Shown piece after piece: positions 40,144-49,250 of a stretch of 64,000 nucleotides of DNA (positions are counted from its first letter, which is position 1; each line of letters starts with the position of its first letter). Made by a program: the position numbers and the translations under genes. This DNA comes from Lacticaseibacillus hulanensis (GTDB taxonomy: Bacteria; Bacillota; Bacilli; Lactobacillales; Lactobacillaceae): NCBI RefSeq assembly GCF_004010095.1, contig NZ_RRYD01000007.1, positions 1 to 64,000 of the forward strand. Direction: 5' to 3'. The notes below the pieces were generated by a model that was not told where the DNA came from, ran no database searches, and was given only the letters and a program-made list of their open reading frames with translations.

Positions 40144-41934
40144 ATGGATATAGACAGCCGACAGCTTGCACTTGGCGATTATTTTCATCAATACCGGGCC
40201 AGCTTTGGCATCTCGCTGCGTAAAGCGGCGGGTGACGTTGTGTCTGCCGGGCAACTGTCGCGGTTTGAGCGGGGCAACAGTAAATTCAGCACGGACACAA
40301 CCCTCAAATTAATGCACCGGCTCGGCATGATGGTCAACGACTTCGTGAACCTGGACGAAAACAATCCGTACGCGTTTCCCGTGTTCAACGGGCTGATGTG
40401 GTCGAGTGACTTCGAAAAAATCAATGACCGAATTACGGCGTACCGGAAGGCCCACGTTGATGATCCGGTGACGCCACTGAAAGACGTGATGGCGGTCCTC
40501 TTTGCCTGCGCACGCGAACCGATTACGAGCACGCTGCGGCTGGACATCACCCAGGAATACGCGTTGAGCGACTTTTTGGCGTACCCGCGTTATTGGCACA
40601 CGGCCGAGGTGGGGATGATTATTCATGCGTCGCTGTTTAGTAGCACCGAGTTCCGCCAGCAGTGCTGGGCGCGGCTGCCGGAGTTCGATGCAAGTGGCGA
40701 GTACCTCAACGAGCGGCTCATGGTGCGCCTCTCCCTTTTGATTGGCGCAATTAAGTTCGGTGAGTGGGCGACGTTTACTGCACACCTGCCCGAGATTCTT
40801 GCGCAGATGGAAGACGACGAAAAGCTCGAGGCGTTCGGCGCCAAGAAGACCATCGCCATATTGCTCAAGCTGATTGGCCAGTGGCACGCGGCGGGCATGC
40901 CGGCAGACTACCCGCCAATTACGGCGCTGCTTCAGGCGGTTGCGGCTGTGGGTGGCAAAAAAGAGGTGCCGTACCTGAAGTCGATCTGGCAAATGGCGCA
41001 GCAGCCCGCGCCGGCGACGCACCACAGTCTGCAGGACGTTCGCGAAAAGCTGACGGTTAAACCAGAAACTGATAATCAGCCGTTTAGCGGCATCAAAATG
41101 GCCATGTTACGCGAACGGCGGCATTTGGCCCAGAACCAGGTTAACTTGGCGTGGTCGGCGTCCGCCCAGAACCGGTTTGAAAATGGTCAAACCCAGCTGA
41201 GGCTGGCGCACATGGATGTGTTAAAGGACTTTCTCCTCAGTGGCTGGGTTGACCTGATTAACACCAACTACAATTTTCACGTGAACCTGTTTGCCCATTA
41301 CCGGGAAAAAATCACCCAGGAATACTACGCCGGGACGCTGACTGGCGAGACGGCCCAGGCACTCGTGGATCAGTATTACCAAGACAGCACGGACTTGGCG
41401 GAACCGGTGCGGCAGGTGCAGAAACTCGAGCTATTGCAGTACGCCTACACGGGCATCGATGATCCGATGCCGGATGACATTCGCGCGGAGGTGCGGCGTG
41501 CGCTGGAGCAAATGCCTGGCTGGAACGGGGATTACATTTCCCTGTTTAGCGACGGGGCGATGTGGCTGCCGGCCGCCGAATCGTATAAGATGTGGCGGTC
41601 AGTCTACGGGTTAACCCGCGACGAGCGGATTCACGTCAGCAACCCCACCGCCGCCGATCTCAGCGTGGCGCTCAGCATTGCGCGGGAACACGACGTTAAG
41701 CTGGCTCAGGCAATGCTGGATGACATGCCATCAGTTAGGAAGCGCAGCGGTGCGGCCTGGCTGAACATGTGGTCCATCAACCTGTTTCTGGCCGCAAAGG
41801 TTTGCGCTTGGACCATCAATGCACCGAAGCCAGAAGAAGTGGATCGTTACCTGGACCAGATGAAACTGGTTGGCTACGGGCGTGAGGCGGAGGCGGCCCG
41901 CGGGTATTTGGCAGAATTAGGGATGCAAGTTTAA
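40144..41934 (+). CDS. Double-length Rgg-type regulator (Rgg-Rgg fusion)
   Basis: 596 residues, twice the usual Rgg length of about 290. Residues 8-70 are a clear Rgg HTH (LGDYFHQYRASFGISLRKAA, AGQLSRFERGNSKFS), followed by the helical repeat region typical of the peptide-binding domain. From residue about 313 the pattern restarts with a degenerate HTH (GIKMAMLRERRHLAQNQV, SAQNRFENGQTQLR) and a second helical repeat domain. The RFE(R/N)G core is preserved in both, but the second lacks the SxxQLSRFE serine pattern. ATG 40144 follows AGAGG. No short hydrophobic peptide gene is seen nearby. Probably a quorum-sensing-like regulator acting as a covalent pseudo-dimer. Confidence 0.75.
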   Translation: MDIDSRQLALGDYFHQYRASFGISLRKAAGDVVSAGQLSRFERGNSKFSTDTTLKLMHRLGMMVNDFVNLDENNPYAFPVFNGLMWSSDFEKINDRITAYRKAHVDDPVTPLKDVMAVLFACAREPITSTLRLDITQEYALSDFLAYPRYWHTAEVGMIIHASLFSSTEFRQQCWARLPEFDASGEYLNERLMVRLSLLIGAIKFGEWATFTAHLPEILAQMEDDEKLEAFGAKKTIAILLKLIGQWHAAGMPADYPPITALLQAVAAVGGKKEVPYLKSIWQMAQQPAPATHHSLQDVREKLTVKPETDNQPFSGIKMAMLRERRHLAQNQVNLAWSASAQNRFENGQTQLRLAHMDVLKDFLLSGWVDLINTNYNFHVNLFAHYREKITQEYYAGTLTGETAQALVDQYYQDSTDLAEPVRQVQKLELLQYAYTGIDDPMPDDIRAEVRRALEQMPGWNGDYISLFSDGAMWLPAAESYKMWRSVYGLTRDERIHVSNPTAADLSVALSIAREHDVKLAQAMLDDMPSVRKRSGAAWLNMWSINLFLAAKVCAWTINAPKPEEVDRYLDQMKLVGYGREAEAARGYLAELGMQV

Positions 41935-41940
41935 CCAGGC

Positions 41941-41987
41941 TAGGGTGCACGGTGTGACCACTTTTTGGTCGTGTCGCGCACCCTATT
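41941..41987 (+). terminator. Intrinsic terminator of the Rgg-like gene
   Basis: TAGGGTGC...GTGTGACCA pairs with TGGTCGTGTC..GCACCCTA (many GU pairs) across a five-base loop, followed by TTTG. The stem is about 20 bp. Confidence 0.82.
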
Positions 41988-41992
41988 TGTCA

Positions 41993-42014
41993 TGGTATAA
42001 TGATAACGGTTACA
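41993..42014 (+). promoter_or_regulatory. deo promoter -10 with an overlapping cre-like site
   Basis: Extended -10 TGGTATAAT ends at 42001. TGATAACGGTTACA (42001-42014) matches the CcpA cre consensus TGNAANCGNTNNCA at all but one position, and would cover the transcription start. Carbon catabolite repression of the deo operon is inferred. Confidence 0.65.
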
Positions 42015-42039
42015 AATTTTTGAAACGGGAGGCTCCATC

Positions 42040-42708
42040 ATGACCAAACCACTAGCGAAATATATCGACCACACGCTGCTTAAGCCCGATGCAACGGCTG
42101 CAGAAATTGACAAGTTGCTTGACGAGGCCCGCGAATACGACTTCGCCTCCGTGTGCGTGAATCCGTATTGGGTTCCGCGGGCCAAGGACGCCCTTGCAGG
42201 TACGGATGTGAATGTCTGCACCGTCATCGGGTTCCCGCTCGGCGCGAACACAACGGCGATTAAGGTGGCGGAAGCAAAGGCGGCCATTGATGCTGGAGCC
42301 AAGGAATGCGACATGGTCATTAACATTGGCGCGTTAAAGTCCGGCGACAACAAGGCCGTGCAAGCAGACATTGCAGCGGTTGCGGCAGCCTGCCACGACA
42401 AGGGCGCAGTGCTGAAGGTCATCATCGAGTGCGTGCTGCTGACGGACGCGGAGAAGGTCACCGCGTGTGAACTTAGTGAAGCAGCGGTTGCGGATTTCGT
42501 TAAGACCAGCACTGGGTTTGCGGGCGGCGGTGCGACCGTGCACGACGTTGCCCTTATGCACAAGACCGTGGGTGACCGCCTGCAGGTCAAGGCGGCCGGC
42601 GGGATTCACTCTTACGCCGAGGCCAAGGCGCTCATCGATGCTGGGGCCGACCGGCTGGGCGCCAGCGCGGGTGTGCAAATCATCAGCGAGGCCGAAACCC
42701 AGAAGTAA
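42040..42708 (+). CDS. deoC: Deoxyribose-phosphate aldolase
   Basis: 222 residues, class I aldolase in a TIM barrel. The Schiff-base lysine is in [14 protein letters not shown], the second active-site lysine in [12 protein letters not shown], and the aspartate in [14 protein letters not shown]. It splits 2-deoxyribose-5-phosphate into acetaldehyde and glyceraldehyde-3-phosphate. ATG follows GGGAGG. First gene of the deoCBD operon, which turns deoxynucleosides into glycolytic intermediates; the upstream cre-like site would link it to sugar supply. Confidence 0.96.
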   Translation: MTKPLAKYIDHTLLKPDATAAEIDKLLDEAREYDFASVCVNPYWVPRAKDALAGTDVNVCTVIGFPLGANTTAIKVAEAKAAIDAGAKECDMVINIGALKSGDNKAVQADIAAVAAACHDKGAVLKVIIECVLLTDAEKVTACELSEAAVADFVKTSTGFAGGGATVHDVALMHKTVGDRLQVKAAGGIHSYAEAKALIDAGADRLGASAGVQIISEAETQK

Positions 42709-42718
42709 CGTGAATTTG

Positions 42719-42742
42719 GCAACTACGTATACTGGTAGTTGC
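42719..42742 (+). other. Intercistronic hairpin between deoC and deoB
   Basis: GCAACTAC (42719-42726) pairs with GTAGTTGC (42735-42742) around an 8-base loop, with no T-run. It probably tunes mRNA processing or stability between deoC and deoB rather than ending transcription. Confidence 0.5.
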
Positions 42743-42819
42743 AACGTGCAATCAATTACGCAAACACGCACGGATTAGTTCAACATAATTTCGAATTATA
42801 AGCAAACGGGGGAGTTTAG

Positions 42820-44019
42820 ATGACAGAAAAGACGTTTAACCGCATCATCGCGGTGGTGACCGACTCGGTCGGAATTGGTGCGGCACCGGACGCCGCCAAG
42901 TTCGGGGATGCCGGGGCCGACACGTACGGCCACATCAGCGAACACATGGGGCCGGATTGGCAGTTGCCCAACATGCTCAGTCTGGGCCTGGGCAACATTC
43001 GGGCGGACCGCGAGATGCCGTACCTCAAGCCGGTCGAAAATCCGCGCGCCGCGTACGGCAAGATGTACGAAATCTCGGCGGGTAAGGATTCAATGGACGG
43101 CCATTGGGAAATGATGGGCCTGCCAGTGACCGAACCGCTGGGCTTTTTCCCCAATGGTTTTCCGCAAGAGTTGCTGGACCAGATCACGGCGTTTTCCGGC
43201 CGCAAGTGCATCGTGAACAAGCCGTATTCGGGGACGGAGGTCATTCACGATTACGGGGATGAGCAGCTGGCCACCGGTGATCTGATTGTGTACACGTCTG
43301 GAGATTCGGTGCTGCAGATTGCGGCGAACGTCGACTTGATTCCGCTGGCTGAGCTCTACAAGATTTGTGAATTCGCCCGCAGCATCACCCGCGACGCGCC
43401 GTACCGCATCGGCCGCGTGATTGCCCGGCCGTACACATACATCGACAAGGACCACTTCACCCGCACCAGCGACCGCCACGACTACGCACTGATGCCGGAC
43501 AAACCGACTGATCTGGACCGGCTGCAGCAGGCGGGCGTGCCGACGTATGGGATTGGCAAAATCAACGATATTTTCTCCGGCCAGGGTCTCGATGACGGCA
43601 TCCACACCATCAGCAATGAGGACGGTATGAACCAGACCATCAAGGTGGCCCAGTCCGACCGCACCGGATTCGTGTTCGCCAACCTGGTCGACTTCGACGC
43701 CATGTACGGGCACCGGCGCAATCCGGAAGGCTACGCGGCGGCGCTTTCGACCTTTGACCGGCAGCTTGGGGAATTACTGGACGCGCTGCGCGACGATGAC
43801 CTGCTCATGATTACGTCCGACCACGGGAACGACCCGACCTACAAGGGCACGGACCACACGCGCGAATACGTGCCAATCATCGCGTTCAGCAAGTCTCTTG
43901 TCGGCGGGGTCAACCTGGGAATTCGCTCGCCGTTTGCCGACATGGGCGCCACCATTTGCGCCAACTTCGGCGTAACCGGCGGACCGTTCGGCAAGTCGTT
44001 TTTGACCGAGCTCAAGTAA
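42820..44019 (+). CDS. deoB: Phosphopentomutase
   Basis: 399 residues of the alkaline phosphatase-like superfamily. The metal-binding start [18 protein letters not shown], the DTYGHI segment and the C-terminal [20 protein letters not shown] ligands are all present. It interconverts (deoxy)ribose-1-phosphate and 5-phosphate, linking DeoD to DeoC. GGGGGAG precedes ATG 42820. Located between deoC and deoD in the usual lactobacillus order. Confidence 0.97.
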   Translation: MTEKTFNRIIAVVTDSVGIGAAPDAAKFGDAGADTYGHISEHMGPDWQLPNMLSLGLGNIRADREMPYLKPVENPRAAYGKMYEISAGKDSMDGHWEMMGLPVTEPLGFFPNGFPQELLDQITAFSGRKCIVNKPYSGTEVIHDYGDEQLATGDLIVYTSGDSVLQIAANVDLIPLAELYKICEFARSITRDAPYRIGRVIARPYTYIDKDHFTRTSDRHDYALMPDKPTDLDRLQQAGVPTYGIGKINDIFSGQGLDDGIHTISNEDGMNQTIKVAQSDRTGFVFANLVDFDAMYGHRRNPEGYAAALSTFDRQLGELLDALRDDDLLMITSDHGNDPTYKGTDHTREYVPIIAFSKSLVGGVNLGIRSPFADMGATICANFGVTGGPFGKSFLTELK

Positions 44020-44061
44020 CAATGACCAAGTGCACCAGGCAAACGGAAAGGTGGTAAGCAT

Positions 44062-44766
44062 ATGAGTACACACATTGACGCACCAGCCGGCAGCATCGCC
44101 GAAACGGTTCTGCTGCCGGGCGATCCACTGCGCGCGCAGTACATGGCGGAGAACTTCTTGACGGAGGTGGTCCGCTACAATGAGGTGCGCGCGGCGTACG
44201 GGTTCACCGGCATTTATCGCGGCCAAAAAGTTTCGGTGCAGGCAACGGGGATGGGCATGCCGTCGATTGCCATCTACGCGACCGAACTCATGCGGGACTA
44301 CGGCGTGATGCGGCTGCTGCGGACGGGGACTTGTGGCGGGCTCGCCCCCGAGGTGAATCTGCGCGACATTGTGCTCGCCCAGGCGGCCACGACCGACAGC
44401 AGCATGATTTTAAACACGTTCGGCCCCGGGGTGAGCTTTGCGCCGACCGGGGACTTTGACCTGTTGCGGATGGCTGCCCAAATTGCGGCCAAGAGCGACC
44501 TGAACTTCCACGTCGGCAACGTGCTGGGTGAGGACCAGTTTTATAACGACAACCTCGACCGCGGCAAGCTCGCCGATTACGGCGTTCTCGCAACGGAAAT
44601 GGAGGTGCCGGCGTTGTACCTGCTGGCGGCCAAATACCGGCGGCAGGCGCTCGGCATCATGACCGTTTCCGACCACCTTGTGCGTGATGAGCACCTGTCG
44701 GCCAAGGAGCGGCAGACAACCCTGAACCAAATGATTGAGCTGTCGCTGCAAACAGCCACGGCGTAG
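44062..44766 (+). CDS. deoD: Purine nucleoside phosphorylase (DeoD type)
   Basis: 234 residues, the hexameric bacterial PNP. Family elements are LLPGDPLRAQYMAENFL, TGMGMPSIAIYATEL, RTGTCGGL and the acid-base region TVSDHLVRDEHLS. It cleaves purine (deoxy)nucleosides with phosphate to the base and (deoxy)ribose-1-phosphate, which DeoB uses next. GGTGG precedes the ATG, and a terminator follows at 44842-44875. Confidence 0.96.
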   Translation: MSTHIDAPAGSIAETVLLPGDPLRAQYMAENFLTEVVRYNEVRAAYGFTGIYRGQKVSVQATGMGMPSIAIYATELMRDYGVMRLLRTGTCGGLAPEVNLRDIVLAQAATTDSSMILNTFGPGVSFAPTGDFDLLRMAAQIAAKSDLNFHVGNVLGEDQFYNDNLDRGKLADYGVLATEMEVPALYLLAAKYRRQALGIMTVSDHLVRDEHLSAKERQTTLNQMIELSLQTATA

Positions 44767-44841
44767 GGCCCCGGGTCGGCCGCTTAGTGCGCAGCGCGGC
44801 CAGGTTTGGAGCGCCAATTAATTTAACCGAATACAGTAAGG

Positions 44842-44875
44842 CGGGTGCACCCGATTGTGGGTGGCACCCGTTTTT
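44842..44875 (+). terminator. Intrinsic terminator of the deo operon
   Basis: CGGGTGC and GCACCCG close a stem with an inner ACCC/GGGT, followed by T5ATTTTTT. Confidence 0.9.
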
Positions 44876-45055
44876 ATTTTTTCAGAAATCACCTGCGACA
44901 ATTTGTCACATATGCCGCCACTTCCGCAAAATTGATTTACGTCAGTTACCTGCATAAGTACAATTGCTATTGTTAGATTCGCGTAGGTACGCGTTTTTGG
45001 CCGGATAAATTACGCGTACGGCCAGCGAAGATGAAGAAGAAAGGCGTTTTTATAT

Positions 45056-48000
45056 ATGCAGAAACTAGTCAAGAACCACATCGGTGCGCTCATCGGTTGG
45101 CTACTCGCAATCATTATTGCGGTGGTCGTCATGCCGAACACGACGCAGCTGATTCGGGATTACGGGCAAACTAAAATTCCCGATACAGCGCAAAGCCAGG
45201 TGGCGACAGTCATTCAAAAAGATTGGGGTCGCGGCCTGGGGAACGTCCGGCAGGTTGTCGTCGTCTTTAACAATGGCGACGATGCCCTGACTGGTACGCA
45301 GAAACACGCGATTGCAAAGACCGTGAAGCGCCTGCGCAACAATTCGGACAAGTACAAGATTAAGGATGTTTTGGCTCCGAACGATAACGCGGAGACCAAA
45401 AAGCAGTTAATCTCCAAAGACAAAACCACGCAACTAGTTCAACTGCAGGTTTCGAAGACGAAGACGGCGCGGCAAACCGCGGCTGACATCGAGAAACTGG
45501 CGAAGACTAGCGGCGTGAAGACGTACGTCACTGGCGGGGACATCTTAACCGATGACTTCAGCCAGGCGACCGCCGAGGGGATTAAGAAGACCGAAGTTAT
45601 TGCGGCCATTTTTATTTTCATCGTCCTCATTCTGGTGTTCAAGTCACCAGTTGTGCCGCTGATATCCCTCGCGACCGTTGGGGTGTCCGTGATTACGTCC
45701 ATGTCCATCGTGATGAACCTGGTCAAGCTCATCGGCTTCCCGCTGTCTGACTTCACGCAGGTCTTCATGGTGGTCGTGCTGTTCGGGATTGGGACGGACT
45801 ACAACATCCTCCTGTACGATCAATACAAAGCGGAACTGTCGGCGGGACTGCCGCCGCTTGAGGCCACAAGCAAGGCGCGGCGCATCGCCGGGAAGACAAT
45901 TCTCTACTCCGGTAGCTCCCTGCTGATTGGTTTTTCCGCTTTGGGATTGGCGAAATTCTCAATTTACCGCTCCGCTTTAGGGGTTGCGGTTGGGGTTGCG
46001 GTATTGCTGCTAGTGCTACTCACCCTGAACCCATTCTTCATGGCGGTGCTGGGCCGGAAAATGTTCTGGCCAGTGCAGAAGTTTGAGGGCGGAACATCTA
46101 GCAAACTTTGGCACAAATTGTCCAGCAGCAGTGTGCTCCACCCCCTGATTTCACTGGGAATTGTGCTCTTGTGCACCTTACCGTTTATTTTCACCTACAA
46201 CAACCAGCTCAACTACGACACGACGGCTGAACTGAGCGACACGTTGCCCGCTAAGGTTGGGTTCCGCGTCGTGCAGGATCACTTCTCCAAGGGGACCGCG
46301 GAACCCGCGACCCTCTACATCCAGAGCGACAAGCCGCTGAACAAGGAAAAATACCTTGATGTCATCGACCGTGTCACGAAGAAGTTGCAGAAGGAAGACG
46401 GCGTGAAGACCGTCGCTTCCGTCACGCAACCTGGTGGGACCAAGATTAAGGCGCTGTACGTGAAGGACCAGCTTGGCACCGTGACGACCGGGATGGGCGC
46501 AGCTGGTGCCGGTTTGGCCAAGATTAACAAGGGGCTGAACGAAGCAACCAGCAAGCTCGCCGGCAGTGACATGCAAAGCGGCCTCGATGGCGTGAAGACC
46601 ATGATTGCCGGCACCAACCAGCTGAAGACCGGCAGTGAACAAATCAACGCCGGGACCGAAAAGCTCGCAAGTGGTGCCAGTGTGCTGGAAAGTGGGATTG
46701 GGACGCTCAATTCCGGTCTGCACACACTTTCCGGCAAGTCCGGACAGCTCGACGCCGGGGTCAGCCAGCTGCAAACGCAAAGCGCACAGATGCCGCTAGC
46801 GATTGCAGGCCTGACCGCGTACAATCAGCAAATCAATTCTGGGACGCAGCAGCTTGCGGGCGCAGTTGCCCAAAGCCAGCAGAAGCTAAGCGGACTTGCG
46901 GGCCAGCAGAAGCAGCTCAGCAGTACTTTGGCCCAGCTGGAGAACATGAAGTCCCAGCTCGCCGAGGCTAAGAGCATGATGGCCTCCGCAAGCAAGATGC
47001 TGGACATGCTTGATGCTGCCAGCGCCAACGAGCAGAACTTGAAGAGTCTAGCCGCCATGGCTGGCTCGGTCGGCACGCTCAAGACCACGCTGACGGACAC
47101 CATCAAGGGCGACACCGAAAATGATCTGCGGATTGCAACCGTGGCTTACAAGATTAAGAATGAAACGGACGATCCACAGGTCAAAAGTGACGCAACTCGC
47201 ATCGCAACTTACGCTAACACGAACGTTGCCAAGACGATGAAGATGACCCAAGACCTGAGCCCGGCCCTGACCGCGCTCGATAAGATTGACACGAAGTCCC
47301 TGAGCCAGCTGAGCACCTTGGCGTCATCCATGCCTAGTGCCAGCGAAGTGGCCAAGCTGAAGAGTCAGCTCGCATCCACGCAGAAGATGGTGGATTCGGC
47401 AGACAAGATGCTCGCCTCAACTGATGGCCTGAAGTCAGACCTCAAGCAGCTTAGCGGTTTGCCAAGTCAGATGGCCGAACTGAACGCCGGTCTGCAGAAG
47501 TTGCAGGGCGCAACGGGTCAGGCGGCAAACATCGCCACCCAGCTCAACGCCGGCGTCAACGGTTCGGGGGTTGACCTCACGAACCAGCAGACAATTCAAA
47601 ACACGATTGGCAACTCAACGCTGACGAATTCCCTGCAGCAGCTCGTTTCCGGTGTGCAGGCGTACACGACCGGCGTTAACTCCGCCGCAAGTGGCTCAAC
47701 CAAGCTTAGCGATGGTTCCGACCAGATTACTAATGGCCTGAACACGCTGGCAAGCAAGGAACCAGCACTGACGACCGGTTTGAGCAAGGAACTTTCTGGT
47801 CAGCAGACCATGTACACCACGCTTAACGGGCTCGTCGGTCAGATGAAGACGCTCCAAAGTGGCCTCAAGACGGCGGCAAAGGGCACGGACACCATTAACG
47901 ATGGGGTCAAGAGTGCTGACAGCTACCTAACTGGGCTGAAGAAGTCGAGCGTCGCAAACAATTACTACGTGCCTAAGTCAGTACTGAAGGGTAAGACCTA

Positions 48001-48730
48001 CAAGCAGGCGCTGAAGCAGTACATGTCCGCGGACCACAAGACTACGAACATGACCATCGTGCTGAAGGCCGACCCAAGCTCCGCTAAGGCGATGGGCGAA
48101 GTTGACCAGATGCAAAAGGTTGTGAAGAACGAACTGAAGGGCACCAGCCTTTCCGGTGCGAAGGTCGCAATCGGTGGTCAGACCGCAAGCACGAGCGACA
48201 CGCAGAAGATTGCCAGCTACGACTTTGTCCGGACGGCGGCAATCATGATTATCGGCATTTTGCTGGCACTCATGTTTGTCACCCGGTCAATTCTGCAGCC
48301 GTTCTACATCATGGGTACGCTGCTGCTCGCGTACATCACGAGCCTCAGCCTGACGCGCTGGATTAGTGGCTTCGTTCTTGGTCAGAGTCAGTTGACTTGG
48401 AACACCCCATTCTTCACGTTCGTTATGCTGATTGCCCTTGGGGTTGACTACAGTATCTTCCTCATGATGAAGTACCGAGAATTCGGGCAAAATGGCGGTG
48501 ATCCGCGTGAACGGATTGTTTCCGCCAGTGCGATTATCGGGGCGGTCGTTATCTCGGCCGCAATTATCCTGAGCGGGACGTTTGCCGCACTGATGCCATC
48601 TGGTGTCCTGACGCTGATTCAGGTTGCCATGGGGGTTATCATCGGTCTGGTTATCCTGGTCATCATCTTGCCAGTTATCATGTCGGCGCTAATTCGCCTG
48701 ACGTACACCAGCAAGGATGACAAAGAATAA
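45056..48730 (+). CDS. MMPL-family transporter with a long YhgE-like repeat region
   Basis: 1224 residues. One helix at the N-terminus, an extracytoplasmic domain, then a first MMPL membrane module (VFKSPVVPLISLATVGVSVI, FGIGTDYNILLYDQY), a second soluble region and a second module near 1050-1210 (FVMLIALGVDYSIFLMMKYRE). Between them, about residues 480-970 are an unusually long run of repeats rich in Gly/Ala/Ser/Leu/Gln (AGTNQLKTGSEQINAGTEKL), as in YhgE/Pip proteins. MMPL proteins export lipids or cell-wall-active compounds using the proton gradient. The ribosome binding site AAAGG is far (12 bases) upstream. Another ATG at 45031 is out of frame. Probably a single-gene unit. Confidence 0.88.
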   Translation: MQKLVKNHIGALIGWLLAIIIAVVVMPNTTQLIRDYGQTKIPDTAQSQVATVIQKDWGRGLGNVRQVVVVFNNGDDALTGTQKHAIAKTVKRLRNNSDKYKIKDVLAPNDNAETKKQLISKDKTTQLVQLQVSKTKTARQTAADIEKLAKTSGVKTYVTGGDILTDDFSQATAEGIKKTEVIAAIFIFIVLILVFKSPVVPLISLATVGVSVITSMSIVMNLVKLIGFPLSDFTQVFMVVVLFGIGTDYNILLYDQYKAELSAGLPPLEATSKARRIAGKTILYSGSSLLIGFSALGLAKFSIYRSALGVAVGVAVLLLVLLTLNPFFMAVLGRKMFWPVQKFEGGTSSKLWHKLSSSSVLHPLISLGIVLLCTLPFIFTYNNQLNYDTTAELSDTLPAKVGFRVVQDHFSKGTAEPATLYIQSDKPLNKEKYLDVIDRVTKKLQKEDGVKTVASVTQPGGTKIKALYVKDQLGTVTTGMGAAGAGLAKINKGLNEATSKLAGSDMQSGLDGVKTMIAGTNQLKTGSEQINAGTEKLASGASVLESGIGTLNSGLHTLSGKSGQLDAGVSQLQTQSAQMPLAIAGLTAYNQQINSGTQQLAGAVAQSQQKLSGLAGQQKQLSSTLAQLENMKSQLAEAKSMMASASKMLDMLDAASANEQNLKSLAAMAGSVGTLKTTLTDTIKGDTENDLRIATVAYKIKNETDDPQVKSDATRIATYANTNVAKTMKMTQDLSPALTALDKIDTKSLSQLSTLASSMPSASEVAKLKSQLASTQKMVDSADKMLASTDGLKSDLKQLSGLPSQMAELNAGLQKLQGATGQAANIATQLNAGVNGSGVDLTNQQTIQNTIGNSTLTNSLQQLVSGVQAYTTGVNSAASGSTKLSDGSDQITNGLNTLASKEPALTTGLSKELSGQQTMYTTLNGLVGQMKTLQSGLKTAAKGTDTINDGVKSADSYLTGLKKSSVANNYYVPKSVLKGKTYKQALKQYMSADHKTTNMTIVLKADPSSAKAMGEVDQMQKVVKNELKGTSLSGAKVAIGGQTASTSDTQKIASYDFVRTAAIMIIGILLALMFVTRSILQPFYIMGTLLLAYITSLSLTRWISGFVLGQSQLTWNTPFFTFVMLIALGVDYSIFLMMKYREFGQNGGDPRERIVSASAIIGAVVISAAIILSGTFAALMPSGVLTLIQVAMGVIIGLVILVIILPVIMSALIRLTYTSKDDKE

Positions 48731-48767
48731 TTGAACGCACCACAGCAGTTAGTTAGATAAATCAGTC

Positions 48768-48815
48768 AAAGCGGGTCGCCTGCGCACATTTAGTTGCGCG
48801 GGGGACCCGCTTTTT
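48768..48815 (+). terminator. Intrinsic terminator of the MMPL gene
   Basis: AAAGCGGGTC.CCTGCGCA pairs with TTGCGCGGGGGACCCGCTTT around a short loop, with T5. Confidence 0.9.
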
Positions 48816-49003
48816 GGTTGTAAAGTTCCACGCGTGAAATGCCGCGGGCGTGCACCCATCTGCGCGGCCGGAATTTGCAGTGGCCGCCGTTTACCAACTT
48901 TTACCAAATATGTTGCGGGCCGTTACAATGTCGCAACCAAACGAATACATTCGGCACATAACATTAAGGTGTTGGCGGAAATGATGCGTATGGGGGCGGG
49001 CAT

Positions 49004-49147
49004 ATGTTAATCGTTGGTACTTGGTTAGTCTTCATGAGCTTGATGTTTGTGCTTATCGTAATCGTTAACGGCCTGATCTGGCTGTTTTACCGCAGCCGGG
49101 GCGTTGTGGAACACAGGACGCGACATCTGGGGCGTGGAACAAAATAG
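49004..49147 (+). CDS. Small single-helix membrane protein
   Basis: 47 residues from ATG 49004 (G-rich Shine-Dalgarno GGGGGCGGG) to TAG 49145. A long hydrophobic helix (LVFMSLMFVLIVIVNGLIWL) with a strongly basic tail (YRSRGVVEHRTRHLGRGTK). Too short for ordinary gene calling. It lies between the MMPL terminator and the NCS1 permease promoter, so it would be its own unit. It could be a membrane microprotein; function unknown. Confidence 0.5.
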   Translation: MLIVGTWLVFMSLMFVLIVIVNGLIWLFYRSRGVVEHRTRHLGRGTK

Positions 49148-49250
49148 TTGAGGCCGATAGTGGGACACCCGAGCACGTGGTAGAATTTCTTACAATGTGC
49201 AATATTTCGGCGGGCAGGTTGGCTGCTTGCCACAGAACGGGGGACCACAT

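Noticed and set aside
39988-40144. A short hydrophobic (SHP-type) pheromone gene for the Rgg-like regulator
   Set aside because: No ORF with a ribosome binding site, basic start and hydrophobic C-terminus was found in either orientation next to it.
45031-45060. An alternative start ATG at 45031 for the MMPL gene
   Set aside because: It is in a different frame from the transporter and closes quickly. 45056 is kept despite its distant Shine-Dalgarno.
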